64,000 bases of DNA, taken from contig NZ_CP104307.1 of NCBI RefSeq assembly GCF_025252405.1, positions 5,022,001 through 5,086,000 on the forward strand, given 5' to 3'. A program made the position numbers and the translations under genes. Positions within the stretch are counted from its first letter, which is position 1. The number at the start of each line of letters is the position of its first letter. Origin of the DNA: Flavobacterium sp. TR2 (GTDB taxonomy: Bacteria > Bacteroidota > Bacteroidia > Flavobacteriales > Flavobacteriaceae). Under the pieces are notes generated by a model. It ran no database searches and had not been told where the DNA came from. It saw nothing but the letters and a program-made list of their open reading frames with translations. This document shows positions 36,056 through 43,960 of this stretch, piece after piece.

Positions 36056-38332
36056 ATGATTGCATTAAATGCCGCTGCGGAAACTTCACACCATTTACAA
36101 CCTTTAATTAGTGATTTAGGATTAATCCTGATGACTGCCGGAATCGCCGTTCTGCTCTTTAGAAAAATGAAACAGCCTTTGGTTTTAGGCTACCTCATCG
36201 CAGGATTTTTAGCTGGAAACCATTTTGATTTCTTCCCGTCTATTACCGACATGAAAAGTGTCGAAGTCTGGGCAGAAATTGGAGTTATATTTTTACTTTT
36301 TAGCTTAGGACTCGAATTCAGCTTTAAGAAACTAATGAAGGTTGGTGGGACTTCGTCTGTCACCGCCATAACCCAGATTCTGTTTATGACCGTCATTGGC
36401 TATGCAGTCGGGCAATGGATGGGCTGGGGAAAAATGGACAGCATATTCTTGGGAGCAACACTTTCAATTTCGTCCACCACGATTATCATCAGGGCTTTTG
36501 ATGAATTGGGCGTAAAAGGAAAAAAATTCGTCGGAATTGTTTTTGGCGCTTTAATTGTTGAAGATATTGTTGCCATTTTGATGCTGGTTTTATTATCAAC
36601 CATTGCCGTGAGCGATCAGGTTTCGGGGACAGCATTACTGCAATCTGTTTTAAAACTTATTTTCTTTTTAATCATCTGGTTTTTAGGAGGAATTTTTATT
36701 ATTCCAACTATTTTCAAAAAAGCAAAACACCTCTTAACAGACGAAATGCTGCTGATTATTTCATTGGCATTATGTTTAATGATGGTTATTTTTGCTTCCA
36801 ATGTTGGTTTTTCTCCTGCGCTAGGCGCTTTCATCATGGGATCTATTATTGCTGAAACTACAATGGCAGAAAAAATTGAGCATTTAATTCAGCCCGTAAA
36901 AGATTTTTTTGGTGCTGTATTCTTTGTGTCAGTCGGAATGTTAATCAACCCTGTAACATTGGTAAATTATGCGCTTCCTGTTGCTATAATTACTTTACTG
37001 ACCATCTTTGGAAAAGCTTTCAGCTCTTCTATTGGAGCCTTAATTTCTGGCCAGCCGCTAAAACAATCAGTTCAAACCGGAATGAGTTTGGCGCAAATTG
37101 GGGAGTTCTCGTTTATTATTGCCACTCTCGGAATGTCCTTAAAAGTTACAAGCGATTTCTTGTACCCAATTATTGTTGCCGTCTCTGCCATTACCACATT
37201 TACAACTCCTTTTTTAATAAAATATTCGGAGAGATTTGCTCTGATACTAGAATCTAAAATGCCTAAAAGATGGGTTAAAAACATCAACCGTTATAGTGTG
37301 AATGCGCAAGCGATTAAGTCTGTCAGCACTTGGCAGATTGTTCTTCGTTCTTCGATTACGCAAATTATCCTCCATACTATCATTATTACAGCCATTATAT
37401 TATTGTCCTCTAAATTTGTAGCGCCATTGGTAGCCGATACAAGATTCGGAAATACATTGGCCGCTTTATTGACCCTTGTCGTAATCGCGCCGTTTTTATG
37501 GGCGCTTTCGCTGCGTCGTGTAAAAGTAGATGAAGTTGAAATTCTTTGGGAAGAACGTAAATACCGCGGGGCGCTTTTAATGCTTATCTTGATCAGAATG
37601 AGTCTTGGCTTGTTCTTCGTTGGATTTTTATTGAACATTTTCTTCTCTCCTTTAGTAGCTTTTGTAGCGCTGATTATTGCAATCGGAGCTTATCAAATTT
37701 TCCCTAAAAAACTGAATGAGCAATATCATAAAATCGAAAATCACTTTCTAAAAAATCTAAACGATCGCGAAAACAAAAAGATTGACAGAAGATATGCCAA
37801 TTTAATGCCTTGGGATGGACATATGTCATTCTTTGAAATTAAAAAAGAATCCAATTTAGTGGGGCAGACTTTACAGGAACTCAAAATTCGTGAGCAATTA
37901 GGAATCAATATTGCCTACATAAAACGAGGAGAAGTCACAATACCGATTCCTACCAAAACTGAACGCTTATTTCCAGGCGATGAAATTTGCGTAATTGGAA
38001 CTGATGCCCAAATTGCCGAATTCACGAAATTTTTAACTCAAAACGAAACCGAACCGCCTACAAAAGTAGAAGAAACCGATATTGTGCTGCGACAGCTTGA
38101 AGTTTCTCAAGACGAATTCATTAAAAAAAGCATTGGCCAATTTAGAGCCAAAACTGATGGAATGGTCGTAGGAATAGAACGAAACGGAAACCGTATCCTA
38201 AATCCAGAATCTAGTTTAATATTAGAAAAAAATGACATTCTGTGGGTTGTAGGAGATAAAAAAAGAATGAGTGCTTTGATGGCTTTTGAAGGTGCAAAGG
38301 TTCAAAGGGACAGAGGTTCAAAGATCTCGTAG
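36056..38332 (+). CDS. CPA2-family cation:proton antiporter with C-terminal RCK (TrkA_C) domains
   Basis: 758 aa. The N-terminal half (about residues 10-400) has 12-13 membrane helices with family signatures VEVWAEIGVIFLLFSLGLEF, GATLSISSTTIIIRAFDELG, IVEDIVAILMLVLL and GAFIMGSIIAETTM. A further set of about four helices follows (430-560). The last 200 residues hold two TrkA_C-like domains (residues about 590-660 and 675-750), but no Rossmann TrkA_N is seen between, so NAD control as in KefB is doubtful; regulation may be by small ligands. It exchanges K+ or Na+ for H+. The very end (GAKVQRDRGSKIS) is translated from a repeat arm. Confidence 0.88.
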   Translation: MIALNAAAETSHHLQPLISDLGLILMTAGIAVLLFRKMKQPLVLGYLIAGFLAGNHFDFFPSITDMKSVEVWAEIGVIFLLFSLGLEFSFKKLMKVGGTSSVTAITQILFMTVIGYAVGQWMGWGKMDSIFLGATLSISSTTIIIRAFDELGVKGKKFVGIVFGALIVEDIVAILMLVLLSTIAVSDQVSGTALLQSVLKLIFFLIIWFLGGIFIIPTIFKKAKHLLTDEMLLIISLALCLMMVIFASNVGFSPALGAFIMGSIIAETTMAEKIEHLIQPVKDFFGAVFFVSVGMLINPVTLVNYALPVAIITLLTIFGKAFSSSIGALISGQPLKQSVQTGMSLAQIGEFSFIIATLGMSLKVTSDFLYPIIVAVSAITTFTTPFLIKYSERFALILESKMPKRWVKNINRYSVNAQAIKSVSTWQIVLRSSITQIILHTIIITAIILLSSKFVAPLVADTRFGNTLAALLTLVVIAPFLWALSLRRVKVDEVEILWEERKYRGALLMLILIRMSLGLFFVGFLLNIFFSPLVAFVALIIAIGAYQIFPKKLNEQYHKIENHFLKNLNDRENKKIDRRYANLMPWDGHMSFFEIKKESNLVGQTLQELKIREQLGINIAYIKRGEVTIPIPTKTERLFPGDEICVIGTDAQIAEFTKFLTQNETEPPTKVEETDIVLRQLEVSQDEFIKKSIGQFRAKTDGMVVGIERNGNRILNPESSLILEKNDILWVVGDKKRMSALMAFEGAKVQRDRGSKIS

Positions 38333-38418
38333 AAAATAAAAAGGCTGGTATTTTTTCATTTGGAAAAATACCAGCATTTAAACTTTGTCCCTTTGTCCCT
38401 TTGAACCTTTGTCCCTTA
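38291..38418. repeat. CAAAGG/GTCCC inverted repeat entering the antiporter coding end
   Basis: The left arm (38291-38324) is GTGCAAAGGTTCAAAGGGAC and related words and lies within the last codons of the antiporter. The right arm (38381-38418) is the complement, CCTTTGTCCCTTTGAACC. A terminator hairpin sits inside the loop. Confidence 0.85.
38344..38375. terminator. Bidirectional hairpin inside the repeat
   Basis: Perfect 12-base arms GCTGGTATTTTT / AAAAATACCAGC with an eight-base loop. It is nested inside the larger inverted repeat and separates the convergent antiporter and peroxiredoxin genes. Confidence 0.85.
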
Positions 38419-38421
38419 AAG

Positions 38422-39060
38422 TTACTTATTCGGTTGCGGTGTCAATCTCAAATAAGGTTTTATTGGCGTATGCCCTTTTGGGAATTTTGCTGGAATATCG
38501 CTGTCTGGAATTGCCGGTGCGATTACCACATCTTCTCCATCTTTCCAGTTTGCAGGAGTTGCAACGCTGTAATTTGCTGTCAATTGCAAACTGTCAATAA
38601 CGCGGAGCAATTCGTCAAAATTTCTTCCTGTTGAAGCCGGATAAGTCAGAGTCAATTTTATTTTTTTATCTGGTCCGATAACAAAAACAGAACGCACTGT
38701 AAATTTATCGCTTGCATTTGGATGAAGCATATCGTATAGATTAGCTACTTTTTTATCCTCATCTGCAATAATCGGAAAATTTACTTCAGTATTTTGAGTT
38801 TCGTTGATATCTTTAATCCACTCTTTGTGCGAGTCTAAACCGTCTACACTCAGCGCAATAACTTTAGTATTTCTTTTTTTGAATTCTGGCACATAGTTCG
38901 CGACAGTTCCCAATTCAGTAGTACAAACTGGCGTAAAATCTGCTGGATGCGAAAACAAAACACCCCACGAATCTCCTAGCCATTCGTGAAAATTAATTGG
39001 TCCTTGCGTGGTTTCTGCGTGAAAATCGGGAGCTATATCGCCTAATCTTAATGTTGACAT
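38422..39060 (-). CDS. 1-Cys peroxiredoxin (Prx6/AhpC-TSA)
   Basis: 212 aa. The peroxidatic Cys is in HPADFTPVCTTELG, near residue 46. A conserved Arg in RSVFVIGPDKKI completes the site. No CP-proximal resolving Cys is present, which fits the 1-Cys Prx6 class; the length and the C-terminal extension (DSDIPAKFPKGHTPIKPYLR, 20 residues) are also those of Prx6. It reduces H2O2 and organic hydroperoxides in the cytoplasm with an external thiol. It stands alone, separated by about 110 bases from the AEC transporter gene and downstream of a possible promoter of its own. Confidence 0.92.
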   Translation of the reverse strand: MSTLRLGDIAPDFHAETTQGPINFHEWLGDSWGVLFSHPADFTPVCTTELGTVANYVPEFKKRNTKVIALSVDGLDSHKEWIKDINETQNTEVNFPIIADEDKKVANLYDMLHPNASDKFTVRSVFVIGPDKKIKLTLTYPASTGRNFDELLRVIDSLQLTANYSVATPANWKDGEDVVIAPAIPDSDIPAKFPKGHTPIKPYLRLTPQPNK

Positions 39061-39172
39061 AATTTCATTTTTTTAGTTCATCTAAAATTAACCAAAAAAA
39101 GCATATCGAAAACATTGAATTTCTTAAAAAACGTTAAAATTCTACTTTGTCGATATAATTAGTATTTTACTA

Positions 39173-40084
39173 TTAAATAAAACTCAGAACCAAATACCAG
39201 AAAGCAAGCGTAACAAAGGAAATTGGAATCCCGAAACCAATCATCATGCTGCTCAATTTTGGTTTTAGACCGTAAGTTGAAGCCAAAATTGCGCCCGTTA
39301 TCATGGGCGCCATGGCAGTTTCCATTATAGTAATTTTTATCGCTTCAGAATGCTGGTTAAAAATGAAGACATACAGCACAAAAATTACGAAAGGAATCAA
39401 AAGCAATTTAAAGAAAAGGCCAAGACGCAAAAATTTCCAATGCTGGCTTTTTCTATCAAAAGTCAATTGCAAACCGACAGAAAGCAAGGCCAAAGGCGTT
39501 ACCAGACTTCCAATTTTCAGTAATACAGATTGCAAATTTTCATTTAAATGATAGTCGAAAACATTCATTAGACAGGCCAAAACGAACATTAAAAACGGCG
39601 GAAACAAAATGATTTTTTTGAAAATCCCCAATGCATTCGGACTGCCTTTAGAATAAAATGCCGCAGTAAAGACCCCAAGGGTCGAAACCACCACGAAAGT
39701 TCCCGGCTGATCGACCAATACAGCTGTTTCTAATCCTTTCTTTCCAAATAAAGCTTCAATAATCGGATATCCTAAAAAAGAACTATTGCTCAATCCAGCT
39801 GTCAAAATCAAACAGCCGATCAATTTGTTGGACCAGCCATTTCTTCTTCCTAAAAAATGAAAAAATATAAAAGCCAAAATATACGTAATCCACCCCGCTC
39901 CTATTGGAAACAGCAATTCGCTACTCCATTTTATTTTTGGAATATGATATAAAGTAATGGCGGGAAGACAAAAATAAATAACAATTTTATTGAGCGTCTT
40001 ATAGATATGGGTAGGAAATTGTTTTACGCGCTGTAAAACTAAACCTAGCGAAAGAAAGAGAAATATTAATATAAAATTGTTCAT
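39173..40084 (-). CDS. AEC-family transporter (auxin-efflux-carrier type)
   Basis: 303 aa from the ATG at 40082-40084 (MNNFILIFLFLSLGLVL). A longer in-frame form from 40135 adds 17 residues unlike a membrane-protein start and is not used. About ten membrane helices are visible. Landmarks are FCLPAITLYHIPKI, LTAGLSNSSFLGYPIIEALFG and TAMAPMITGAILASTYGL, typical of the AEC/Mem_trans family, in which helices 4 and 9 carry broken prolines. Bacterial members move malate, malonate or other carboxylates. The substrate is unknown. It is divergent from the Crp-family regulator gene. Confidence 0.85.
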   Translation of the reverse strand: MNNFILIFLFLSLGLVLQRVKQFPTHIYKTLNKIVIYFCLPAITLYHIPKIKWSSELLFPIGAGWITYILAFIFFHFLGRRNGWSNKLIGCLILTAGLSNSSFLGYPIIEALFGKKGLETAVLVDQPGTFVVVSTLGVFTAAFYSKGSPNALGIFKKIILFPPFLMFVLACLMNVFDYHLNENLQSVLLKIGSLVTPLALLSVGLQLTFDRKSQHWKFLRLGLFFKLLLIPFVIFVLYVFIFNQHSEAIKITIMETAMAPMITGAILASTYGLKPKLSSMMIGFGIPISFVTLAFWYLVLSFI

Positions 40085-40190
40085 ATCATGGCGTAGACAC
40101 AAAAATAGCGAATTATATATTGATGGCTTGAACAAATTATAGTCTCTCTTTAAGTTTTTTGTTACTTTTAATATGTAATTCTAAAAACCT

Positions 40191-40757
40191 ATGCAGCAAA
40201 TAAGGGATAATTTTGAACTAATGGCTAAACTTTCTGATGAAGACTGGAATACCTTTTCGTCAAAACTCATTCGTCAGGAATTCCCAAAGAAAACGACAAT
40301 ACTCCAAACCGGTCATGTAGAAAATTATCTTTCTTTTATAGAAAAAGGAATCCTTAGGTATTATGTTCCTTCTGAGAATAAAGACCTAACATTTGCTTTT
40401 GTATTTGATGGCGAGTTTACAAGCGGTTACGATTCATTTATTACAAGACTGCCTGCTAGCTATATTATCGAAGCTCTTTCAGATACCATACTTTGGAGCA
40501 TTTCTCATAACGATCTTCAGGATATTTACGCCAAAACCAAAATTGGCAATACCATTGGCCGATTGGCAAGTGAAGGATTATTTCTTAAAAAATCAAAGAG
40601 AGAGCTGTCTTTGCTTAATGACTCTGCAGAACAGCGATATCGTAATCTATTTATCGAAAAACCTCATCTGATACAAAAAATTCCGCAAAAATATCTTGCC
40701 TCTTATATTGGCATTACTCCACAAGCTTTAAGCCGAATCAGAAAACGCATTTATTAA
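40191..40757 (+). CDS. Crp/Fnr-family transcriptional regulator
   Basis: 188 aa. The cyclic-nucleotide-binding beta barrel occupies residues 20-115, with the family words ILQTGHVENYLSFIEKGILR (20 residues) and AFVFDGEFTSG. There is no canonical phosphate-binding cassette (Gly-Glu-x-x-x-Arg) in its full form, so the ligand may not be cAMP. The C-terminal winged helix is short, QKYLASYIGITPQALSRIRK, as in many Bacteroidota Crp-like proteins. It lies divergently next to the AEC transporter and 58 bases before a DoxX gene, which it could regulate; no operator was identified. Confidence 0.85.
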   Translation: MQQIRDNFELMAKLSDEDWNTFSSKLIRQEFPKKTTILQTGHVENYLSFIEKGILRYYVPSENKDLTFAFVFDGEFTSGYDSFITRLPASYIIEALSDTILWSISHNDLQDIYAKTKIGNTIGRLASEGLFLKKSKRELSLLNDSAEQRYRNLFIEKPHLIQKIPQKYLASYIGITPQALSRIRKRIY

Positions 40758-40815
40758 CCCAGGTTCATTGTTTTAGGTTTCTTTACTATGCATCTTTGCA
40801 CAATAAAAAAAAGAT

Positions 40816-41280
40816 ATGGAAACCTTAATTGTTCTTTTTGGAGTTTTTATCGCAACGATACTAATTAATTGGCTTATAACAAAAAGATTTGAACTTGCAT
40901 TTTCAGGCAGAATGGCCATGGCAGTTATGCTGGTCTTTACTTCTGTAGGACATTTTGTTTTTAGCAAAGGAATGGCGATGATGATCTCTTTTTTGCCTCA
41001 CGCAAATGTTATTGTATTTATTACAGGAATTATAGAATTAATTGCTGCCATTGGACTATTAGTGCCAAAAACCAAAGCTCTCACAGGAAAACTGCTGATT
41101 TTATTTTTTATCCTACTGCTTCCTGCTAACATTTATGCGGCAAGCCATAATATCAATTTGCAGACTGCCGACTATACTGGCAAGGGCACTTCTTACTTAT
41201 GGATTAGGGTGCCGATGCAGCTTCTTTTTATAGCTTGGGTATATTTTTCTACTCTCAGCAATCAATCAAAAATCAAATAG
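40816..41280 (+). CDS. DoxX-like membrane protein
   Basis: 154 aa with four membrane helices. The helix set IATILINWLITKRF, AMAVMLVFTSVGHFVFSKGM and GIIELIAAIGLLVPKTKAL matches the DoxX family. These proteins assist thiol or quinone-linked redox processes at the inner membrane; some with SodA/MocR partners protect against peroxide or acid. A near-consensus promoter (CATCTTTG, TTG 20 bases upstream at 40768) precedes the ATG. The Crp-like gene upstream and the Rrf2/oxidoreductase pair downstream suggest a redox-stress neighbourhood. Precise role unknown. Confidence 0.8.
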   Translation: METLIVLFGVFIATILINWLITKRFELAFSGRMAMAVMLVFTSVGHFVFSKGMAMMISFLPHANVIVFITGIIELIAAIGLLVPKTKALTGKLLILFFILLLPANIYAASHNINLQTADYTGKGTSYLWIRVPMQLLFIAWVYFSTLSNQSKIK

Positions 41281-41403
41281 CCAATACGGAAAATGCCGAT
41301 TGTTCCTAGTAATAATTTGCATTTTCCTTTCGTTTTATTTTTATGTTTTTGATTGCCTTAATTAATTTTTAGTTAAATTAGTAGTTTGTGTTACAAAAAG
41401 ATG

Positions 41404-41427
41404 TAAATTTGTAACATATTTTATTAC
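41404..41427 (+). promoter_or_regulatory. -7 promoter (TAAATTTG) overlapped by an operator-like repeat of the Rrf2 gene
   Basis: TAAATTTG at 41404-41411 is an exact -7 box. It is overlapped by TGTAACATATTTTATTAC at 41410-41427, an imperfect inverted repeat (GTAACA and TATTAC halves, 5 of 6 match). A further inverted pair GTTACA ... TGTAAC spans 41390-41415. Binding of the regulator here would block its own promoter. Confidence 0.75.
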
Positions 41428-41430
41428 AGT

Positions 41431-41838
41431 ATGATTTCAGGTAAATTTGCCATAACGATTCACATTCTTACTCTGCTCCATAAATTCCCAAATGATTATT
41501 TGTCATCGGAGTTTATTGCGGGAAGTATTAATTTGAACCCTGTTTTGGTTCGAAAAGAAATTGCCAACTTAAAATCGCATCATATTGTAGAAAGTAAAGA
41601 AGGAAAAAATGGCGGTACAAAATTGGCGGTTAATGCTGCTGAACTGACTTTAAAACAAATATTCGAAATGACCTTTGAAACCATTGGTTTAGGTTTTGCA
41701 AAAAATCAGCCAAATCCTGATTGCCCTGTCGGAAAAAACATCAATCAGCATTTGGAAGCTTTATACAGCGAAATGAATCAAAAAGTCAGCGCACAGCTGG
41801 AGGGAATTTCATTGGAAGATTTTTCGAATCAATTTTAA
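41431..41838 (+). CDS. Rrf2-family transcriptional regulator (YwnA-like)
   Basis: 135 aa. The winged helix-turn-helix covers residues 1-70 (KFAITIHILTLLHKFPNDYL, SINLNPVLVRKEIANLKSHH: 20 each). GGTKLAVNAAELTLKQIFEM is typical of Rrf2 wings. It has a single cysteine, in PNPDCPVGKNIN, instead of the three-Cys iron-sulfur set of IscR, so it is the redox- or ligand-sensing YwnA/CymR-like type. It sits just ahead of an NAD(P)H-binding gene, as in the ywnA-ywnB pair of Bacillus subtilis. The same 18-base site is present in front of both genes (41410-41427 and 41860-41877), pointing to autoregulation and control of the oxidoreductase. Confidence 0.88.
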   Translation: MISGKFAITIHILTLLHKFPNDYLSSEFIAGSINLNPVLVRKEIANLKSHHIVESKEGKNGGTKLAVNAAELTLKQIFEMTFETIGLGFAKNQPNPDCPVGKNINQHLEALYSEMNQKVSAQLEGISLEDFSNQF

Positions 41839-41859
41839 AACTATTTTTTTATCCAAAAC

Positions 41860-41877
41860 TGTAACATTTTTTATTAC
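41860..41877 (+). promoter_or_regulatory. Second operator-like copy in front of the oxidoreductase gene
   Basis: TGTAACATTTTTTATTAC matches the first copy at 41410-41427 in 17 of 18 bases. It lies 18 bases before the next start codon. Confidence 0.78.
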
Positions 41878-41895
41878 TAAATAAATTTATATATT

Positions 41896-42537
41896 ATGAA
41901 AATCGCACTTATCGGAGCTACAGGATTTGTTGGCTCAGCAATTTTAAACGAATTAGCAGACAGAAAACATGAAATCACTGCTATTGCAAGAACTCCAAAA
42001 GACACAGCAAATGCAACGTGGGTTGCGGCAGATATTTTTAATGTTGATGCATTGGCAGAAATCTTAAAAGGCCACGATGCTGTAATCAATGCTTACAATC
42101 CAGGTTGGACAAATCCTAATATTTACGATGACTTTTTAGCAGGCTCTAAAGCTATTCAGGAAGCGGTTAAAAAATCGGGCGTTAAACGTTTTATCACTAT
42201 CGGCGGCGCGGGAAGTTTGTACGTTGCACCAGATTTGCAAGCAGTTGACACGCCAGATTTTCCAAAAGAGATTTTTCCAGGCGCCAATGCTGCAAGACAT
42301 TATTTAAATATCATCAAAGAAGAAAAAGATTTGGATTGGGCATTCTTTAGTCCCGCTTTCGAAATGCACGCTGGCACTAAAACAGGAAGAACAGGAAAAT
42401 ATCGTTTAGGTTTAGAAAATCCAGTTTTTAATGACGAACAGAGAAGCATTTTGTCTGTAGAAGATTTGGCCGTTGTTATTGCTGACGAAGTAGAAACTCC
42501 AAAACATCATCAGGTGAGATTTACAGCAGGTTACTAA
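41896..42537 (+). CDS. NAD(P)H-binding oxidoreductase (NmrA-like, YwnB-like)
   Basis: 213 aa. The nucleotide-binding motif is ALIGATGFVGSAILNEL (GATGxxG, residues 6-12). The strand VKRFITIGGAGSLYV and the block EEKDLDWAFFSPAFEMH follow the atypical-SDR pattern without the YxxxK catalytic pair, so it is a flavin reductase- or NmrA-type NAD(P)H-binding protein. Its partner regulator is the preceding Rrf2 protein. It may respond to redox or electrophile stress by reducing quinones or by sensing NADPH. Substrate unknown. Confidence 0.85.
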   Translation: MKIALIGATGFVGSAILNELADRKHEITAIARTPKDTANATWVAADIFNVDALAEILKGHDAVINAYNPGWTNPNIYDDFLAGSKAIQEAVKKSGVKRFITIGGAGSLYVAPDLQAVDTPDFPKEIFPGANAARHYLNIIKEEKDLDWAFFSPAFEMHAGTKTGRTGKYRLGLENPVFNDEQRSILSVEDLAVVIADEVETPKHHQVRFTAGY

Positions 42538-42555
42538 CAATATTTTAAGTTTTTT

Positions 42556-42720
42556 TTTGCCACGAATTCACGAATTTTCTTTTTAAAATTTTTGATGTTA
42601 TTTTTTCGAATTAATTCGAATAATATTGGATAAAGATTTTAAAAATAAAATTCGTGAATTCGTGGCAAACTTTTTTTAACTCCCTTTGAGCATAACAAAT
42701 TCATGTAATTCGTGGCAAAC
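42556..42720. repeat. Long perfect inverted repeat with a palindrome in its loop
   Basis: Left arm 42556-42578 and right arm 42647-42669 are 23-base perfect complements, starting TTTGCCACGAATTCACG. The loop contains the palindrome TTCGAATTAATTCGAA (42605-42620). The last 14 bases of the right arm and following base (AATTCGTGGCAAAC) recur at 42707-42720. A shorter AATTCGTGGC is seen near 50872. Confidence 0.95.
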
Positions 42721-42776
42721 TAACTTTTTGAAACTGTTTTTGTTTTCTGTACTTTTACATTTCTAAAAAGTGCGTT

Positions 42777-43883
42777 TTGTCAGATTCAAATAAAAAAAAA
42801 AGCAGCCTATCTGAAAAAGCTGGAATTTCACCTCCCGAAATCACCAATGTTTCGGCTATCAATCAAATTAAAAACAAACGCAGGCATCAACCTACTTCTC
42901 AAGAACTAATTGACGGTATTTTAGCAGGAAACAGAACTTCTCTCAGCCGCGCCATTACGTTAATCGAAAGCACCAATTCAGACCATTTTGAAAAAGCTGG
43001 CGAAGTGATTCAAGGCTGTTTGACTCATGCCAATAAATCAATTCGAATTGGAATTACAGGTGTTCCAGGAGTTGGGAAAAGTACTTTTATCGAGGCTTTT
43101 GGAAAACATCTGACCCAATTAGGGAAAAAAGTGGCAGTTTTGGCAGTTGATCCGAGCAGTTCGCTTTCGCATGGAAGTATTTTGGGAGATAAAACGCGAA
43201 TGGAAGAATTGGTTAAAGATGAAAACGCTTTTATACGTCCAAGCGCTTCTGGAGAAACTTTAGGCGGTGTGGCACGAAAAACCAGAGAGACAATTATCCT
43301 TTGCGAAGCCGCAGGTTTTGACACTATTATCATTGAAACAGTTGGCGTAGGCCAAAGTGAGACTGCTGTTCACAGCATGGTCGATTTCTTTTTGCTTTTA
43401 AAGATTTCTGGCGCTGGCGACGAACTTCAGGGCATTAAACGCGGAATTATGGAAATGGCAGATGCCATCGCCATTAATAAAGCAGACGGCGATAATGTAA
43501 AAAAAGCAAATCAGGCGAAAGTAGAATTTAACCGCGCTTTGCATTTATTTCCTCCCAAAAGATCAAATTGGCAGCCCAAAGTAACCACCTGCAGCTCGAT
43601 GACAAAAGAAGGAATTTCTGAAGTTTGGGAAACTATTTCTGAATATTTCGAAATGATGAAAGAAACAGGTTTTTTCCAAGAAAAAAGAAATGAACAAAAC
43701 AATTTCTGGATGATGGAAACCATCAACGAGCAATTGAAACAAAATTTCTATAATCAGCCAGAAATTATTTCATTATTGGAAGAAAGAAAAAAAGCAGTGC
43801 AAAACAATGAAGTTTCATCTTTTGCAGCTGCTTCTGAGTTATTAAAATTGTATTTTGAAAAAAGGTGCAAAGGCTCAAAGTGA
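42777..43883 (+). CDS. meaB: Methylmalonyl-CoA mutase-associated GTPase MeaB (ArgK)
   Basis: 368 aa from a TTG start at 42777; no in-frame ATG occurs until inside the G domain. MeaB guards and reloads B12-dependent methylmalonyl-CoA mutase. It has Walker A GVPGVGKST, the Mg2+/Walker B region VAVLAVDPSSSLS and GDKTRMEEL, IIETVGVGQSE, and the G4-like NKADGDN. A helical dimerisation arm ends the protein. The last residues RCKGSK are translated from the CAAAGG-type repeat. The mutase subunits are not in the window; PduO adenosyltransferase is 22 kb upstream. Confidence 0.93.
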   Translation: MSDSNKKKSSLSEKAGISPPEITNVSAINQIKNKRRHQPTSQELIDGILAGNRTSLSRAITLIESTNSDHFEKAGEVIQGCLTHANKSIRIGITGVPGVGKSTFIEAFGKHLTQLGKKVAVLAVDPSSSLSHGSILGDKTRMEELVKDENAFIRPSASGETLGGVARKTRETIILCEAAGFDTIIIETVGVGQSETAVHSMVDFFLLLKISGAGDELQGIKRGIMEMADAIAINKADGDNVKKANQAKVEFNRALHLFPPKRSNWQPKVTTCSSMTKEGISEVWETISEYFEMMKETGFFQEKRNEQNNFWMMETINEQLKQNFYNQPEIISLLEERKKAVQNNEVSSFAAASELLKLYFEKRCKGSK

Positions 43884-43905
43884 CAAAGGTGCAAAAGTGC
43901 AAAGT
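43861..43905. repeat. CAAAGG-family repeat at the end of meaB
   Basis: AAAGGTGCAAAGGCTCAAAG and following words match the left arm at 38291-38324. The last seven codons of meaB and its stop codon are inside this copy. Confidence 0.75.
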
Positions 43906-43960
43906 AGAAAAAAGTCGCTTTGCTCCTTTTAATTGCTCAATAATCTCGATACACAATCTT

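Noticed and set aside
40085..40135. Longer N-terminus for the AEC transporter
   Set aside because: The extra 17 residues contain charged and cysteine residues not seen at the start of this family, while MNNFILIFLFLS is the first membrane helix.
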